Position numbers and translations under genes: made by a program | From: Curtobacterium sp. TC1 | Lineage (GTDB): Bacteria; Actinomycetota; Actinomycetes; Actinomycetales; Microbacteriaceae | Assembly: GCF_019844075.1 (NCBI RefSeq) | Contig: NZ_CP081964.1 | Location: forward strand, 620,001 to 684,000 | DNA: 64,000 nucleotides | Reading direction: 5' to 3' | The notes under the pieces: generated by a model | What the model saw: the letters and a program-made list of their open reading frames with translations, nothing else | What the model was told of the DNA's origin: nothing | The model's database searches: none | Shown: in pieces, positions 25,305-33,694 of the stretch | Layout: each line of letters opens with the position of its first letter | How positions within the stretch are numbered: position 1 is the first letter of the stretch

Positions 25305-26072
25305 ATGGACTTCCCCGCCGCTCTGCAGAACGGACTGGCCGCAGTCATCGCGTTCGTCCCGCTCGCGTTGCTCTTCCTGCTCATCCTCGTCGTCGGCCTG
25401 ATCGTCGCGAAGCTCATCGAGAAGGGGCTCTCGCGTCTCCTCACCAAGGTCGGCTTCGACCGTGCCGTCGAACGCGGGGGCATCAAGAAGGCCCTCGCGA
25501 ACTCGAAACTCGACGCCTCCGACATCGTGTCGAAGATCATCTACTACACGCTGGTGCTGTTCGTGCTCCAGTTCGCGTTCGGCGTCTTCGGGTCCAACCC
25601 GGTGAGTGATCTCCTCGCCGGCATCATCGGGTTCCTGCCGAAGATCATCGTCGCGATCATCATCATCGTGGTCGCCGCGGCGATCGCGGCCGGAGCGAAG
25701 GGCCTGATCCAGAACACGCTCGGTGGTCTCTCCTACGGCAAGCTGCTGGGCAACATCGTCGCGGTCTTCATCGTCTTCATCGGAGCGACCGCGGCGTTGA
25801 ACCAGATCGACGTGGCCACCTCGGTCACCACCCCGATCCTGATCGCGGTCCTCGCGATCATCGCCGGCGTCGTCATCGTCGGAGCCGGCGGCGGACTCAT
25901 CAAGCCGATGCAGCACCGCTGGGAGGCGATCCTCGAGAAGGCCGAGGCCGAAGCCCCGAAGATCCAGCAGCACGCCCAGCGTGCGCCGTCCGTCGTCGAG
26001 CAGGCAGAAGAGGCTGCCGGGAAGGCCAAGCGAGCTGCCTCGACGACGACCAGTTCCCATCGCTCGAACTGA
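25305..26072 (+). CDS. Small-conductance mechanosensitive channel-like membrane protein (TM_helix repeats)
   Basis: The 255-residue protein has about five hydrophobic helices: residues 12-35, 75-95, 103-130, 145-165 and 170-195. Conserved TM_helix motifs follow the MscS-like pattern: VGLIVAKLIEKGLSRLLTKVGFDRAV, VAAAIAAGAKGLIQNTLGGL. A charged C-terminal coiled or disordered tail ends in TSSHRSN. Homologues are annotated as conserved TM-helix proteins or MscS-like channels. The beta domain of true MscS is missing, so channel activity is uncertain. GAAAGG lies ahead of the ATG. It is sandwiched between two DUF2382 genes, suggesting a role in envelope or osmotic stress. Confidence 0.8.
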   Translation: MDFPAALQNGLAAVIAFVPLALLFLLILVVGLIVAKLIEKGLSRLLTKVGFDRAVERGGIKKALANSKLDASDIVSKIIYYTLVLFVLQFAFGVFGSNPVSDLLAGIIGFLPKIIVAIIIIVVAAAIAAGAKGLIQNTLGGLSYGKLLGNIVAVFIVFIGATAALNQIDVATSVTTPILIAVLAIIAGVVIVGAGGGLIKPMQHRWEAILEKAEAEAPKIQQHAQRAPSVVEQAEEAAGKAKRAASTTTSSHRSN

Positions 26073-26086
26073 GCGAGCCCTGTGTG

Positions 26087-26115
26087 TCGGCCCCGCTCAC
26101 CATGGGCGGGGCCGA
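26087..26115 (+). terminator. Terminator after the membrane protein gene
   Basis: TCGGCCCCGC (26087-26096) pairs perfectly with GCGGGGCCGA (26106-26115) around a nine-base loop, 15 bases after the stop. Confidence 0.65.
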
Positions 26116-26174
26116 GGGCCATCCCCGCGCTCCCGTGTTCGCTCGGGACCGTGCCCCCAGCATCGGAGAAGACC

Positions 26175-26615
26175 ATGACCTCCCGCCACGCACCGCGCGA
26201 CGCTCCGGGTGGTGACGACCGGACGGACCAGTTCGACGTGGTCCGACGCGAAGAGCGACTCGTCATCGGCACCGAACGCCACGCCATCGAACGGGTCCGG
26301 CTCGAGCGGGTCATCGTCACCGAGCAGCGGACCATCACGGTGGACGTCAGTCACGAGGAGATCCGACTCGTCCGTGAGCCGATCGGCGGCGCGGTACCGG
26401 TGTCGGCCGGCACCACGGACACCGTCCACGAACCGATCGTCGTGGTCCTCCGCGAGGAACAGATCACGGTCTCGACAGCGGTCGTCCCGGTCGAACGCGT
26501 CACCCTGACGACCCACACCGTCACGGAGGAGCACCGCGTCGAGGCGGGGCTGCGGAGGGAGGAGCTCGACGTCATCACGTCGCGCCGCCGGGCCGGTGGG
26601 GCGCCACTTCCGTGA
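26175..26615 (+). CDS. DUF2382 domain protein
   Basis: The 146-residue protein consists almost entirely of one DUF2382 domain. Its repeats (ERHAIERVRLERVIVTEQRT, VDVSHEEIRLVREPIGG, VVVLREEQITVSTAVVPVERVTLTT) parallel the C-terminal half of the protein at 24390-25199, so the two are paralogues. There is no PRC-barrel, signal peptide or membrane helix. A GGAGAA site precedes the ATG. The function is unknown; context suggests stress response. It converges with the MarR gene. Confidence 0.83.
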   Translation: MTSRHAPRDAPGGDDRTDQFDVVRREERLVIGTERHAIERVRLERVIVTEQRTITVDVSHEEIRLVREPIGGAVPVSAGTTDTVHEPIVVVLREEQITVSTAVVPVERVTLTTHTVTEEHRVEAGLRREELDVITSRRRAGGAPLP

Positions 26616-26650
26616 GTCACGCGGAGGACCCGTGAGGGAGTCGGTCGTCC

Positions 26651-27118
26651 TCAGTCGACGCTGGCTTCGCGGAAGGCGTGCGACACGCGTTCGGTGAAGT
26701 GGATGAACACCTCCGTGCTCTCCGGCGGCAAGGACTGCCGGAGTGCCCGGCGGTAGGCGGCCCGGAGCGTCCCGACCACCGCGAACCCGTCGGCGCTCAG
26801 CTCGATCCGCACGCTCCGGCGGTCGTCCGGGTTGCGGACACGATCGAGCAGGCCTCGCTTGGTCAGGCGGTCGAGCAGGGCGGTGACGGCTCCCGTCCCC
26901 ATCTCCAGGTACCCGCCGAGTTCCTTCGGCGTGCGGTCGTCGTCGACTGCGCCGAGGAACTTCAGCGCGCGGAGGTCGACCGGGTTCAGGTCGTGCGTGA
27001 CAGCGAGGTGCTGCATCAGGTGCGCGTGCTCGACCTGAGCGCTGTAGAACGCGGCGACCGCCTCGTCCAGCAGACGATCCTGGTCGGCGTCACTCATCGG
27101 AGGAGGGCTCGCGCTCAT
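26651..27118 (-). CDS. MarR-family transcriptional regulator
   Basis: The 155-residue protein has the MarR winged helix: LNPVDLRALKFLGAVDDDRT, the recognition helix KELGGYLEMGTGAVTALLDRLTKRGLL, and the wing RVRNPDDRRSVRIELSADG. The ATG at 27118 is supported by TAAGAT six bases upstream (leaderless). The intergenic region to the divergent SipW-substrate gene contains a good promoter and a CTCGAA-A-TTCGAG palindrome (27193-27205). The protein therefore probably represses that exported protein and its peptidase. Confidence 0.9.
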   Translation of the reverse strand: MSASPPPMSDADQDRLLDEAVAAFYSAQVEHAHLMQHLAVTHDLNPVDLRALKFLGAVDDDRTPKELGGYLEMGTGAVTALLDRLTKRGLLDRVRNPDDRRSVRIELSADGFAVVGTLRAAYRRALRQSLPPESTEVFIHFTERVSHAFREASVD

Positions 27119-27124
27119 GCTCCC

Positions 27125-27130
27125 ATCTTA
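27125..27130 (-). promoter_or_regulatory. Leaderless -10 box of the MarR gene
   Basis: TAAGAT on the minus strand, six bases before the ATG at 27118. Confidence 0.42.
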
Positions 27131-27154
27131 GACGAGATCCGTTTGGGACAAAAA

Positions 27155-27184
27155 TTGACTTGAACGAATTTGTAGGCGTATGGT
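27155..27184 (+). promoter_or_regulatory. Sigma-A-type promoter of the SipW-substrate gene
   Basis: TTGACT (27155-27160), an 18-base spacer and TATGGT (27179-27184) form the best consensus-like promoter in the window. The local sequence is unusually AT-rich. It drives the gene starting at 27236. Confidence 0.6.
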
Positions 27185-27192
27185 TCACCTAG

Positions 27193-27205
27193 CTCGAAAT
27201 TCGAG
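27193..27205. promoter_or_regulatory. Candidate MarR operator
   Basis: CTCGAA-A-TTCGAG is a perfect 6-base-arm palindrome just after the -10 box of the promoter at 27155-27184, where a bound repressor would cover the transcription start. Confidence 0.5.
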
Positions 27206-27235
27206 TCAAGTCTCAACCTGAACGGATCTCCTCTC

Positions 27236-27838
27236 ATGCGTCGCCCGAACCGCACCATCGCCCGTGTCGCCACCCTCGCCGTCATCCCGGCTGCCCTGCT
27301 CGCTGCCGGTGTCGCCGTGTCCACCGCGTCGTACTCGGCGTTCTCGGCCACCTCGTCGGACGACGCCAACAACTGGTCGATGGGATCGGTGGCGCTGAGC
27401 AACGACGCATCGAACGGTGCGCTCTTCGCTGCGTCGAACCTCAAGCCCGGTTCCACCGGGACGAACTGCATCGCCGTCACCTCGACTGGCTCGCTCCCCA
27501 GTGCAGTGAAGCTCTACGCCACGAACGTGCAGCAGACCAAGGCGCTGGCCTCGTACGTCACCCTGCAGGTCAAGCAGGGCAGCGGTGGAGGCTACGGCAC
27601 GTGCAACGGCTTCACCGCGGCGGCCGGGTCCGACGGTCTCCTCTACAACGACTCCCTCGCGTCGTTCGCGTCCACCCGAACGAGCTACGCCACCGGCGTC
27701 GGGACGTGGAAGCCGACCGGCGACAAGTCGGAGACCAAGACCTACCAGATCACCTACACCGTCTCGTCGGATGCCCCGGCCTCCCTGATGGGTGCCACCG
27801 CGAGCCTCGGGTTCACCTGGGAAGCACAGAACTCCTGA
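27236..27838 (+). CDS. SipW-dependent-type exported protein (camelysin/TasA-like)
   Basis: The 200-residue protein has a signal peptide (ATLAVIPAALLAAGVAVSTAS) followed directly by YSAFSATSSDDANNWSMGSV. That arrangement is typical of SipW substrates such as TasA, camelysin and their actinobacterial relatives. The mature part is a beta-rich domain with Cys in NCIAVTSTGS and GTCNGF that may pair. The relatives form extracellular fibres or surface layers. The next gene is an ER-type signal peptidase, which fits processing of this protein. A good promoter and a MarR-type palindrome lie upstream. I infer a surface fibre or matrix role; this is not shown. Confidence 0.8.
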   Translation: MRRPNRTIARVATLAVIPAALLAAGVAVSTASYSAFSATSSDDANNWSMGSVALSNDASNGALFAASNLKPGSTGTNCIAVTSTGSLPSAVKLYATNVQQTKALASYVTLQVKQGSGGGYGTCNGFTAAAGSDGLLYNDSLASFASTRTSYATGVGTWKPTGDKSETKTYQITYTVSSDAPASLMGATASLGFTWEAQNS

Positions 27839-27869
27839 GCGGCCGGGAGGACACGAGAGGAGGTCGGTC

Positions 27870-28856
27870 GTGCGTCCGTCCGTGTGGGGTCGGTTCGCCG
27901 TGGTGCTCGGCGCCCGGGGGGTCCTGGCTGCCGTCCTCGGTCTCGTGTTCTGGGCTGTCGCTCCGATGGTCCTCGGCTGGCACACCACCACGGTGATGAC
28001 CGGCTCCATGGAGCCGTCCCTGCACCCGGGTGACGTCGTGGTGAGCAAGACGGTCGCCGCGGGAGAGCTCCGGAAGGGACAGGTGTTGCTCTTCGCCGAC
28101 CCCGACCACGTCGGCACCCTCCGGCTGCACCGGTTCGACTCCCTCAACAGCGACGGAACCCTCACCACGAAGGGCGACGCGAACCCCTCCGCCGACTCCA
28201 CGCACATCTCCCGGTCCGCGGTCACGGGAGTCGGGTACCTCCGTGTCCCGCTCATCGGCACACCCGTCCTCTGGGCTGCGGACCATCGAACGGGCCCGCT
28301 CGTCGCCCTCGGTTCGGCCCTCGTCCTCGTCGCTGGACTCGCCGTCCTGCCCGCCGTCGCAGATCCGAGCAGGACGACGGGGGCGTCCCGACGTGGGCCC
28401 CGGCATCGTCAGCAGGACCACCGGCCGTGGGCGGTGGGGGCACTCCTCGTCACTTCTGTCTGCACCGTCGCGGCGCTGGCGGTACCTGCTCCGGCGGCCG
28501 CCGCGGCCTTCGCCGCCACCGCCACCGCACCCAGCACGATGGCGACCGTGGCCGCGACCCCGGCCACTGCGCTGACGTGCACGTCGAACACGAACGGGTC
28601 GGTCACCATCGGGTGGAGCTACGACGGGGTGGCACCCGAGCGGTTCACCACGGTGATCGACGGCGTCGCGAGCAGCGACACCAGCGCCGGCACCGCCCGA
28701 TCCACCACGATCAGCTCCTGGGACCTCTTCTCGTTCCGCACCTCCAGTGTCACCGTCCGCGCCGACGTCACCTCGACGTGGACGACGACCTCCGCCAGCA
28801 GCGTCCGCATCAGCACCGTCCGCTTCCTCGGACTCGGCCGCACCAGTTGCGCCTGA
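27870..28856 (+). CDS. SipW-type signal peptidase I fused to an exported C-terminal domain
   Basis: The 328-residue protein has an N-terminal membrane helix, then the peptidase core with Ser46 (VMTGSMEPSLHPGD) and His87 (LRLHRFDSL) replacing the usual bacterial lysine. TTKGDANPSAD completes the ER/SipW type. After a second helix (VALGSALVLVAGLAVLP) there is a third hydrophobic segment that looks like an internal signal (LLVTSVCTVAALAVPAPAAAA). A domain of about 100 residues follows, with one cysteine near each end (ALTCTS, GRTSCA). The GTG start follows AGGAGG. It probably cleaves the upstream camelysin-like protein; the extra domain is unusual. Confidence 0.82.
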   Translation: MRPSVWGRFAVVLGARGVLAAVLGLVFWAVAPMVLGWHTTTVMTGSMEPSLHPGDVVVSKTVAAGELRKGQVLLFADPDHVGTLRLHRFDSLNSDGTLTTKGDANPSADSTHISRSAVTGVGYLRVPLIGTPVLWAADHRTGPLVALGSALVLVAGLAVLPAVADPSRTTGASRRGPRHRQQDHRPWAVGALLVTSVCTVAALAVPAPAAAAAFAATATAPSTMATVAATPATALTCTSNTNGSVTIGWSYDGVAPERFTTVIDGVASSDTSAGTARSTTISSWDLFSFRTSSVTVRADVTSTWTTTSASSVRISTVRFLGLGRTSCA

Positions 28857-28884
28857 CCCGATCCCGCCCTCGTGGGCCGGGAGG

Positions 28885-29496
28885 TCACGACGTCCGCGAA
28901 GGCGCCACGCGGAGCCCGGTGGAGCGCCGCTCGAGATCGGCCAGCTCGCGGATGACCTCCGGATCCCGGTGCCGCCACCGGTCGACGACGTCGACGCCGA
29001 GCCGGCCGGCGGCGTTCCGGGTCGTCAACGCGCGGACAGCGAGCAACTCGGCTCCGTCCGGCTGCTGACCGAGGCGCTGTGTGAGCGTGGCGAGCCGGAT
29101 GAAGCCGCCGCGGTACCGGATCCAGACCACCACCAGGACGATGATCAGCACCGCGGTCGACGAGGTACCCAGGAGGTGCGCCACGTGCAGCGTCTCCTGC
29201 TGCTGTTCTGCTCCGGCAGCCGCGATCCGCTGCGCGCTCTGGCTCGCGTCCTGCAGCGGTGCGCTGACCGACTTGCCGATGAACGGCACCTTCTCGAGTG
29301 CCGTTGCGGTGCTGCTCAACTGCTCCTGGAACGCGGTGCCCTGGTCGTGGACACGAGTTCCGATGTCGGCGAGGGCGCTGATCGATGCGGAGACCGCTCG
29401 CCCGAGCAGAACCGCGGCGACCATCCCGGCCACCACGACGACATCGAGCAGCACCTGCCCTGCGGTGCGGATCGGACGTGCGTCGTAGAACACCAT
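28885..29496 (-). CDS. Hypothetical membrane protein with two membrane helices
   Basis: The 203-residue protein has one hydrophobic helix at about residues 14-34 (VLLDVVVVAGMVAAVLLG) and another at about 108-127 (TSSTAVLIIVLVVVWIRYRGG). A helical loop of about 70 residues separates them (VHDQGTAFQEQLSSTATALEKVPFIGKSV). The cytoplasmic tail is basic and acidic. The layout, with a loop that includes VPFIGKSVSAPLQDA, recalls actinobacterial sensor-like or envelope proteins. I do not recognise the family. TAGGAC lies six bases before the ATG, possibly leaderless. It converges with the SipW peptidase gene. Confidence 0.65.
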   Translation of the reverse strand: MVFYDARPIRTAGQVLLDVVVVAGMVAAVLLGRAVSASISALADIGTRVHDQGTAFQEQLSSTATALEKVPFIGKSVSAPLQDASQSAQRIAAAGAEQQQETLHVAHLLGTSSTAVLIIVLVVVWIRYRGGFIRLATLTQRLGQQPDGAELLAVRALTTRNAAGRLGVDVVDRWRHRDPEVIRELADLERRSTGLRVAPSRTS

Positions 29497-29575
29497 GGAC
29501 AGGTCCTACCACTCGCACGATGCTGTGCCTCTCGGCGATCGGCCCATGTGGAGTCGGCGGAACCGGCTCCCGTCG

Positions 29576-30628
29576 TCAGGCGCTGGGGATCGTGGGCAGG
29601 TCCCAGTAGGCGGGTCGTTCGTAGTGTTCGGTCCAGCCCCGTCGCATGCGCGACGCGGCGCGGTCGAAGGCGTCGACGACGTCGGTGTCCGGTGTGAGGA
29701 GCGCCTGCAGGCGGATGCCGTCGTAGAGGGCGAGGAGCTGCTGTGCACCGCGGATCGGATCCATCGTGGCGGGTTCCCGCCCGGCACGGACGTCTTCGGC
29801 GAGGGCGGTGCGCACGGTCTCACGGAACTGGAGGTAGGCGGACCGGTAGTAGTCCGCTCCGTCGGTCGACGGATCGGTCGACGTGGCGAGTGTGGACGCG
29901 ATCAGGCGCATCAGGGCTGGTTCCTCGGCGTGGGCGGCGAGGAGCGCGTGCAGGAACGCGATCGTGCCCTTCTCGGCGGCGAGGGGGAGCAGGGGAGCAG
30001 AGACTGCTCGGGTCCACCGCATCACGGTCGCGGCGAGCACGGCGTGCTGCGACGGGAAGAGCCCCAGGACCTCGGGGACCGTCATCCCCGCGCGTTCTGC
30101 GACGTCCTCGAGGGTGAACCGGGACGCGCCGCCGGCGTGGACAGCGGTGATCGCGGCGTTCAGGATCCGGGTTCGGGGGATCTCCTCGTCGGCCGCGTCC
30201 TGGTTCGTCAAGGGAGCGAGCGGGTGCTTCCGGAACCAGTCGAGCAGGGCACGCGCGCGGGACGCACCGAAGGTGGAGTCATTGGGGCGGTTGGCGGTGA
30301 AGAGGCCGCTGAACCCCGGCACGTCGTGCAGCAACGGGTCGAGCGGCTGGAACGCCATCGACCAGTCCGGGAAGGACCGGTGTCGGATCGGCTCGTTGAG
30401 GAGCACTCGGACGTTGGTGTGGCGGGGATCGGCTCGGACCTGATCGAAGCGTTCAGCAACGACGTCGTCGTCGCCCTCGATGATGCCGATGCAGTTGTCG
30501 TCGCGGTGTGCGAGCATCCCGGTGACACCGAGGCGTGTGTTCTTCTCCCGGCCGACGGCGAGGATCTGCGCGAGTTCCGAGTCCGTGATCAGTCGGGTCT
30601 GCGTGCTGGTGTAGACGAGCGATCGCAT
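29576..30628 (-). CDS. BLUF domain-TetR fusion transcription factor (copy 2)
   Basis: This 350-residue paralogue of the protein at 21366-22463 has the same domain order and the same key residues: Tyr6 (LVYTS), Asn30 (REKN), Trp89 and Met91 (FPDWSM). It also has the same glycine (Gly48, CIGIIEG) in place of the BLUF switch glutamine. The linker RALLDWFRKHPLAPLTNQ is nearly identical in both. The TetR part (LEDVAERAGMTVPEVLGLFPSQHAVLAATV) is followed by a ligand domain ending FDRAASRMRRGWTEHYERP. GAGGGG precedes the ATG. It probably binds DNA as a dimer; flavin binding and any light response remain to be shown. Confidence 0.88.
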   Translation of the reverse strand: MRSLVYTSTQTRLITDSELAQILAVGREKNTRLGVTGMLAHRDDNCIGIIEGDDDVVAERFDQVRADPRHTNVRVLLNEPIRHRSFPDWSMAFQPLDPLLHDVPGFSGLFTANRPNDSTFGASRARALLDWFRKHPLAPLTNQDAADEEIPRTRILNAAITAVHAGGASRFTLEDVAERAGMTVPEVLGLFPSQHAVLAATVMRWTRAVSAPLLPLAAEKGTIAFLHALLAAHAEEPALMRLIASTLATSTDPSTDGADYYRSAYLQFRETVRTALAEDVRAGREPATMDPIRGAQQLLALYDGIRLQALLTPDTDVVDAFDRAASRMRRGWTEHYERPAYWDLPTIPSA

Positions 30629-30734
30629 GGCGGTTTCCCCTCAGGTTCTGACATGACCGGACCGACCACAGCGTGCTCCACCTCGACCGCCGCGGCAACC
30701 CCCTGAACGGGAGACGCCGCGGCGACCGCGGTAC

Positions 30735-32459
30735 TCACCCGGATGACGTCTTGGTGAGACCGTGCTCCGTCTTCTCCCAGTAGTGGGGGCGGGTGATGAG
30801 CTGCCACAGGCCCTTGTAGGCGGCGACCGAGTGCAGCACCCAGTACACGGGGTTCAGCAACGCCCAGAGCATCAGGTCGAACCGCGCGCGTTTGTACGGT
30901 CCCATCATGGTCAAGTAGATCATCGTGGCGTTGCCGAGCAGGAAGTCGAGCACGCACAGCCAGAGCACCGGGGCGGGGAACACCGGGGCCGTCCACGCCG
31001 TTGGCAGCACGAGCGTGGCGATCGTCACCGCGATGCCGGGCAGCATGCCGAGGAACGTCAACGGCGTCCCGGCGATGAGCAGCGCGAACGCGGCAGCCCG
31101 GCGCACCCCGATCTCCCGCACGAGCGCACGGGGGCGCCGGGCGTGGACGAGGGCGGTCTGCATGTACCCCTTGATCCACCGCGACCGCTGCCGGACGAAG
31201 TTCGGGATCGAGGTGTTCGCCTCCTCCATCGTGGTCGAGTTGACGACGGAGACGCGGTACCCGACCGCGGACGCACGGATCCCCAGGTCGGCGTCCTCGG
31301 TGACGTTGTAGGGGTCCCAACCACCGAGCTCACGCAGGAGCTCGGTGCGGAAGTGGTTCGAGGTCCCGCCCAGCGGGATCGGCAGGTTCCGGGCGTCGAG
31401 GCCGGCGAGCATGTAGTCGAACCAGTACGAGTACTCCAGCGTGAACATGCGCGTCAGGGCGTTCTCATCGGCGTTGAAGTAGCTCAGGGCGGCCTGGACG
31501 CACACCGTGTCGGTGCCGGCCCGCTCGAACGTGGTGAACACCTTCTTGAGCTGGTCGGGGTCGGGCCGGTCCTCGGCGTCGTAGATGACCACGTACTCGC
31601 CGCGGGCGATCGCGAGGCCGACGTTGCAGGCGCGCGGCTTGGTCTGCGGCGCACCGGGAGGGACGATGACGATCCGCATCCAGGCCGGTGGTTCAGCGTC
31701 GAGGACGGCCTGGCGTGTCTCGTGGTCCTCGGCCTCGACGAGGACCAGGACCTCGAGGCGGTCCTTCGGCCAGTCGAGGACCTCGAGGTTGCGGACGAGG
31801 TCGCCGACGATGTTCGCCTCGCGGAACACCGGGACCAGGACGGTGTACGTCGGCAGCGTGGTGTCGTCGAGCGCGGCGACGTCGGCCGCTGAGACCTGCT
31901 CGACGAGGTCGAAGCGGGCGCCGACCATGGAGACCCAGAACTTGAAGACGATGCCGGCCAGGAACCCGAGCGAGAGCACCGCGGTGACGATGGCAGCCGT
32001 CGTGCCGGGAGCGATCACCAGGCAGCCGGCGAACGCGAGCAGGGCGATGCCGCCGCCGACCTGTTGACCGCGGGACAGCACCGTGCGGGCGGACATGGCC
32101 GGGATCGTCCGGGCGAGGTCGTGTGCCGCGAGGTCGGCGACCTCGTCGTCCAGCTCCCACATGATGCGCTGGCGGACCTCTGCCTCGTCGACCGCCCGGA
32201 GCACGACCGGCTCGCCGAACTCCTCGGTCAAGGCGGCCCGGAGCACATCCGGGTCCGACCGGCCGCTGGTCAGGACGAGGACCCCCTCGCGGATCCGTGC
32301 GGAGGCGACCCAGCCCTCGTCGACGTGCCGGCGGACCGAGCACCGGTGCGGCGGGCGCCAGTCGGACTCGCCGCCGCGGTGCCGGGCGGTCGTCTCGTCG
32401 ATCGACGGGGTGTCGGTCGCGCTGGTGACGGCGGACGCACCGGGCACGACGGCGGTCAT
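30735..32459 (-). CDS. Processive-type family-2 glycosyltransferase (membrane)
   Basis: The 574-residue protein has an N-terminal soluble region of about 125 residues that resembles a GspE/MshEN-type domain. Two membrane helices (GGIALLAFAGCLVIA, IVTAVLSLGFLAGIVF) and a GT-A catalytic domain follow, with VLVPVFREANI, the metal motif YDAEDRPDP, TEDADLG as catalytic acid and QRSRWIKG (Q-x-x-R-W). Three or four C-terminal membrane helices complete it. The layout matches cellulose/hyaluronan-synthase-like enzymes that polymerise and extrude a beta-linked polysaccharide. The ATG overlaps the upstream membrane gene by four bases. The sugar is unknown. Confidence 0.9.
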   Translation of the reverse strand: MTAVVPGASAVTSATDTPSIDETTARHRGGESDWRPPHRCSVRRHVDEGWVASARIREGVLVLTSGRSDPDVLRAALTEEFGEPVVLRAVDEAEVRQRIMWELDDEVADLAAHDLARTIPAMSARTVLSRGQQVGGGIALLAFAGCLVIAPGTTAAIVTAVLSLGFLAGIVFKFWVSMVGARFDLVEQVSAADVAALDDTTLPTYTVLVPVFREANIVGDLVRNLEVLDWPKDRLEVLVLVEAEDHETRQAVLDAEPPAWMRIVIVPPGAPQTKPRACNVGLAIARGEYVVIYDAEDRPDPDQLKKVFTTFERAGTDTVCVQAALSYFNADENALTRMFTLEYSYWFDYMLAGLDARNLPIPLGGTSNHFRTELLRELGGWDPYNVTEDADLGIRASAVGYRVSVVNSTTMEEANTSIPNFVRQRSRWIKGYMQTALVHARRPRALVREIGVRRAAAFALLIAGTPLTFLGMLPGIAVTIATLVLPTAWTAPVFPAPVLWLCVLDFLLGNATMIYLTMMGPYKRARFDLMLWALLNPVYWVLHSVAAYKGLWQLITRPHYWEKTEHGLTKTSSG

Positions 32460-33625
32460 GCGCCCACCGCCGAGACCAGGGCGTGCATCCACTCGGCGAC
32501 GACCTCGCGTTCGAACGCCGCGGTCCACGCGAGCGGGATCTGGAGGGCGGCGAGCACCATGACGAGAGCGCTCGTGACCCGGCTGCTGACCCGCGGGAGG
32601 ATCGCGATCGCGACGGCGAGCATCGTGACGAACGTGTTGCCGGCGGTGGCGACCGGGATGAGCCCGATCGCGTAGCCGGCGAGGATCCCGGCGAACAGCG
32701 CGACCACGATGACGATCGCACCGGGTCGGTGCACGAGCAGGGCCAGGAGGCACCCCGCGACGACCATCGCGAGGAGCAACAGCCCGTCGAACGAACCCAC
32801 CAGGTACTCGAGGCCGCTCAGCCGGGTGCTGTCGGTGTGCACGGTGTTCCGCAGTGCCGCGAACGGGTCGCGGAGGACGAGCAGGTCGAGCACGGACATC
32901 GAGCCGATGACGGCGATGCTCGGGAACACGAGGACGAGCGTGTTCGCTCGGCGGATGCCCGGCTGTCCGTGCCGGGCGAGCTCCAGCAGCGGGGCGGTCA
33001 GAGCTGCGATGACGACGTAGACGAGGCCCATCGGGTCGACGAGCGTCGACACCATCAACGACAGGCCGGCACGGAACCCCGCCTGGGTGTCGCCGTACGA
33101 GAAGAACCGCACCATGTCGGCGATCGCGAGCGCGAACAGCGCGATGCCGAGGAAGGCCTGCAGGTCGTTGAGGGCGACGAAGGCGTAGAGCGGGTTCGCG
33201 CCGAGCGCGATCGTGAAGACGACCACCTTCCGCATCCGGAGACCGCGCCGGAGCATCGCCTGCGCCAGGAGCTGCAGCAGCACGCCGGCTGCGAGGCCAC
33301 CGAGGACCGCTGCGCCGTGCACGCCGAACGGCAGGAACCGGAGCAGGACGCCGGAGAGCAGCGGGTAGAGCTGACCGACGGCCTGCACGACGCCGCCGTC
33401 GATGGCTGCCGTCGCCCGATCGAGGGTCGCCTGGTTGCCGGTGAGCTCCAGGAGCGGTGTGGTCGGGATCTTCATCGAGAGCACGGCGACCACGACGTAG
33501 GGCACGGCGAACGCGAGCCGGAGGAGCCACCGCGTCCACGCGCGGGGGAGCGGCCGGAGCGCCGATCGGTGCGGCGGCTCGGCCGACGACAGGACGGCGC
33601 TCAGACGCGGGACGGTGACGGTCAT
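32456..33625 (-). CDS. Polytopic membrane protein, partner of the family-2 glycosyltransferase
   Basis: The 389-residue protein has about nine hydrophobic helices (for example LLRLAFAVPYVVVAVLSM, VLGGLAAGVLLQLLAQAML, IVIVVALFAGILAGYAIGL) with short loops. ALGANPLYAFVALNDLQAFLG suggests a GT-C or transporter-like fold, but I cannot name the family. AAGGAG sits six bases before the ATG. Its stop overlaps the start of the glycosyltransferase gene, so the pair is coupled and probably works together in building or exporting a polysaccharide. CCCC/GGGG-type dyads lie 70-115 bases upstream. Confidence 0.78.
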   Translation of the reverse strand: MTVTVPRLSAVLSSAEPPHRSALRPLPRAWTRWLLRLAFAVPYVVVAVLSMKIPTTPLLELTGNQATLDRATAAIDGGVVQAVGQLYPLLSGVLLRFLPFGVHGAAVLGGLAAGVLLQLLAQAMLRRGLRMRKVVVFTIALGANPLYAFVALNDLQAFLGIALFALAIADMVRFFSYGDTQAGFRAGLSLMVSTLVDPMGLVYVVIAALTAPLLELARHGQPGIRRANTLVLVFPSIAVIGSMSVLDLLVLRDPFAALRNTVHTDSTRLSGLEYLVGSFDGLLLLAMVVAGCLLALLVHRPGAIVIVVALFAGILAGYAIGLIPVATAGNTFVTMLAVAIAILPRVSSRVTSALVMVLAALQIPLAWTAAFEREVVAEWMHALVSAVGA

Positions 33626-33694
33626 GCGCGCTCCTTCGGGTGGATGCGGACAGTGGAGCCCAGGCACCCATCACAGTCGGAGGACAGACGAATC

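Noticed and set aside
24270..26060. A 596-codon minus-strand frame across the DUF2382/membrane protein region
   Set aside because: It crosses two terminators and three real genes, and its composition is that of an antisense shadow.
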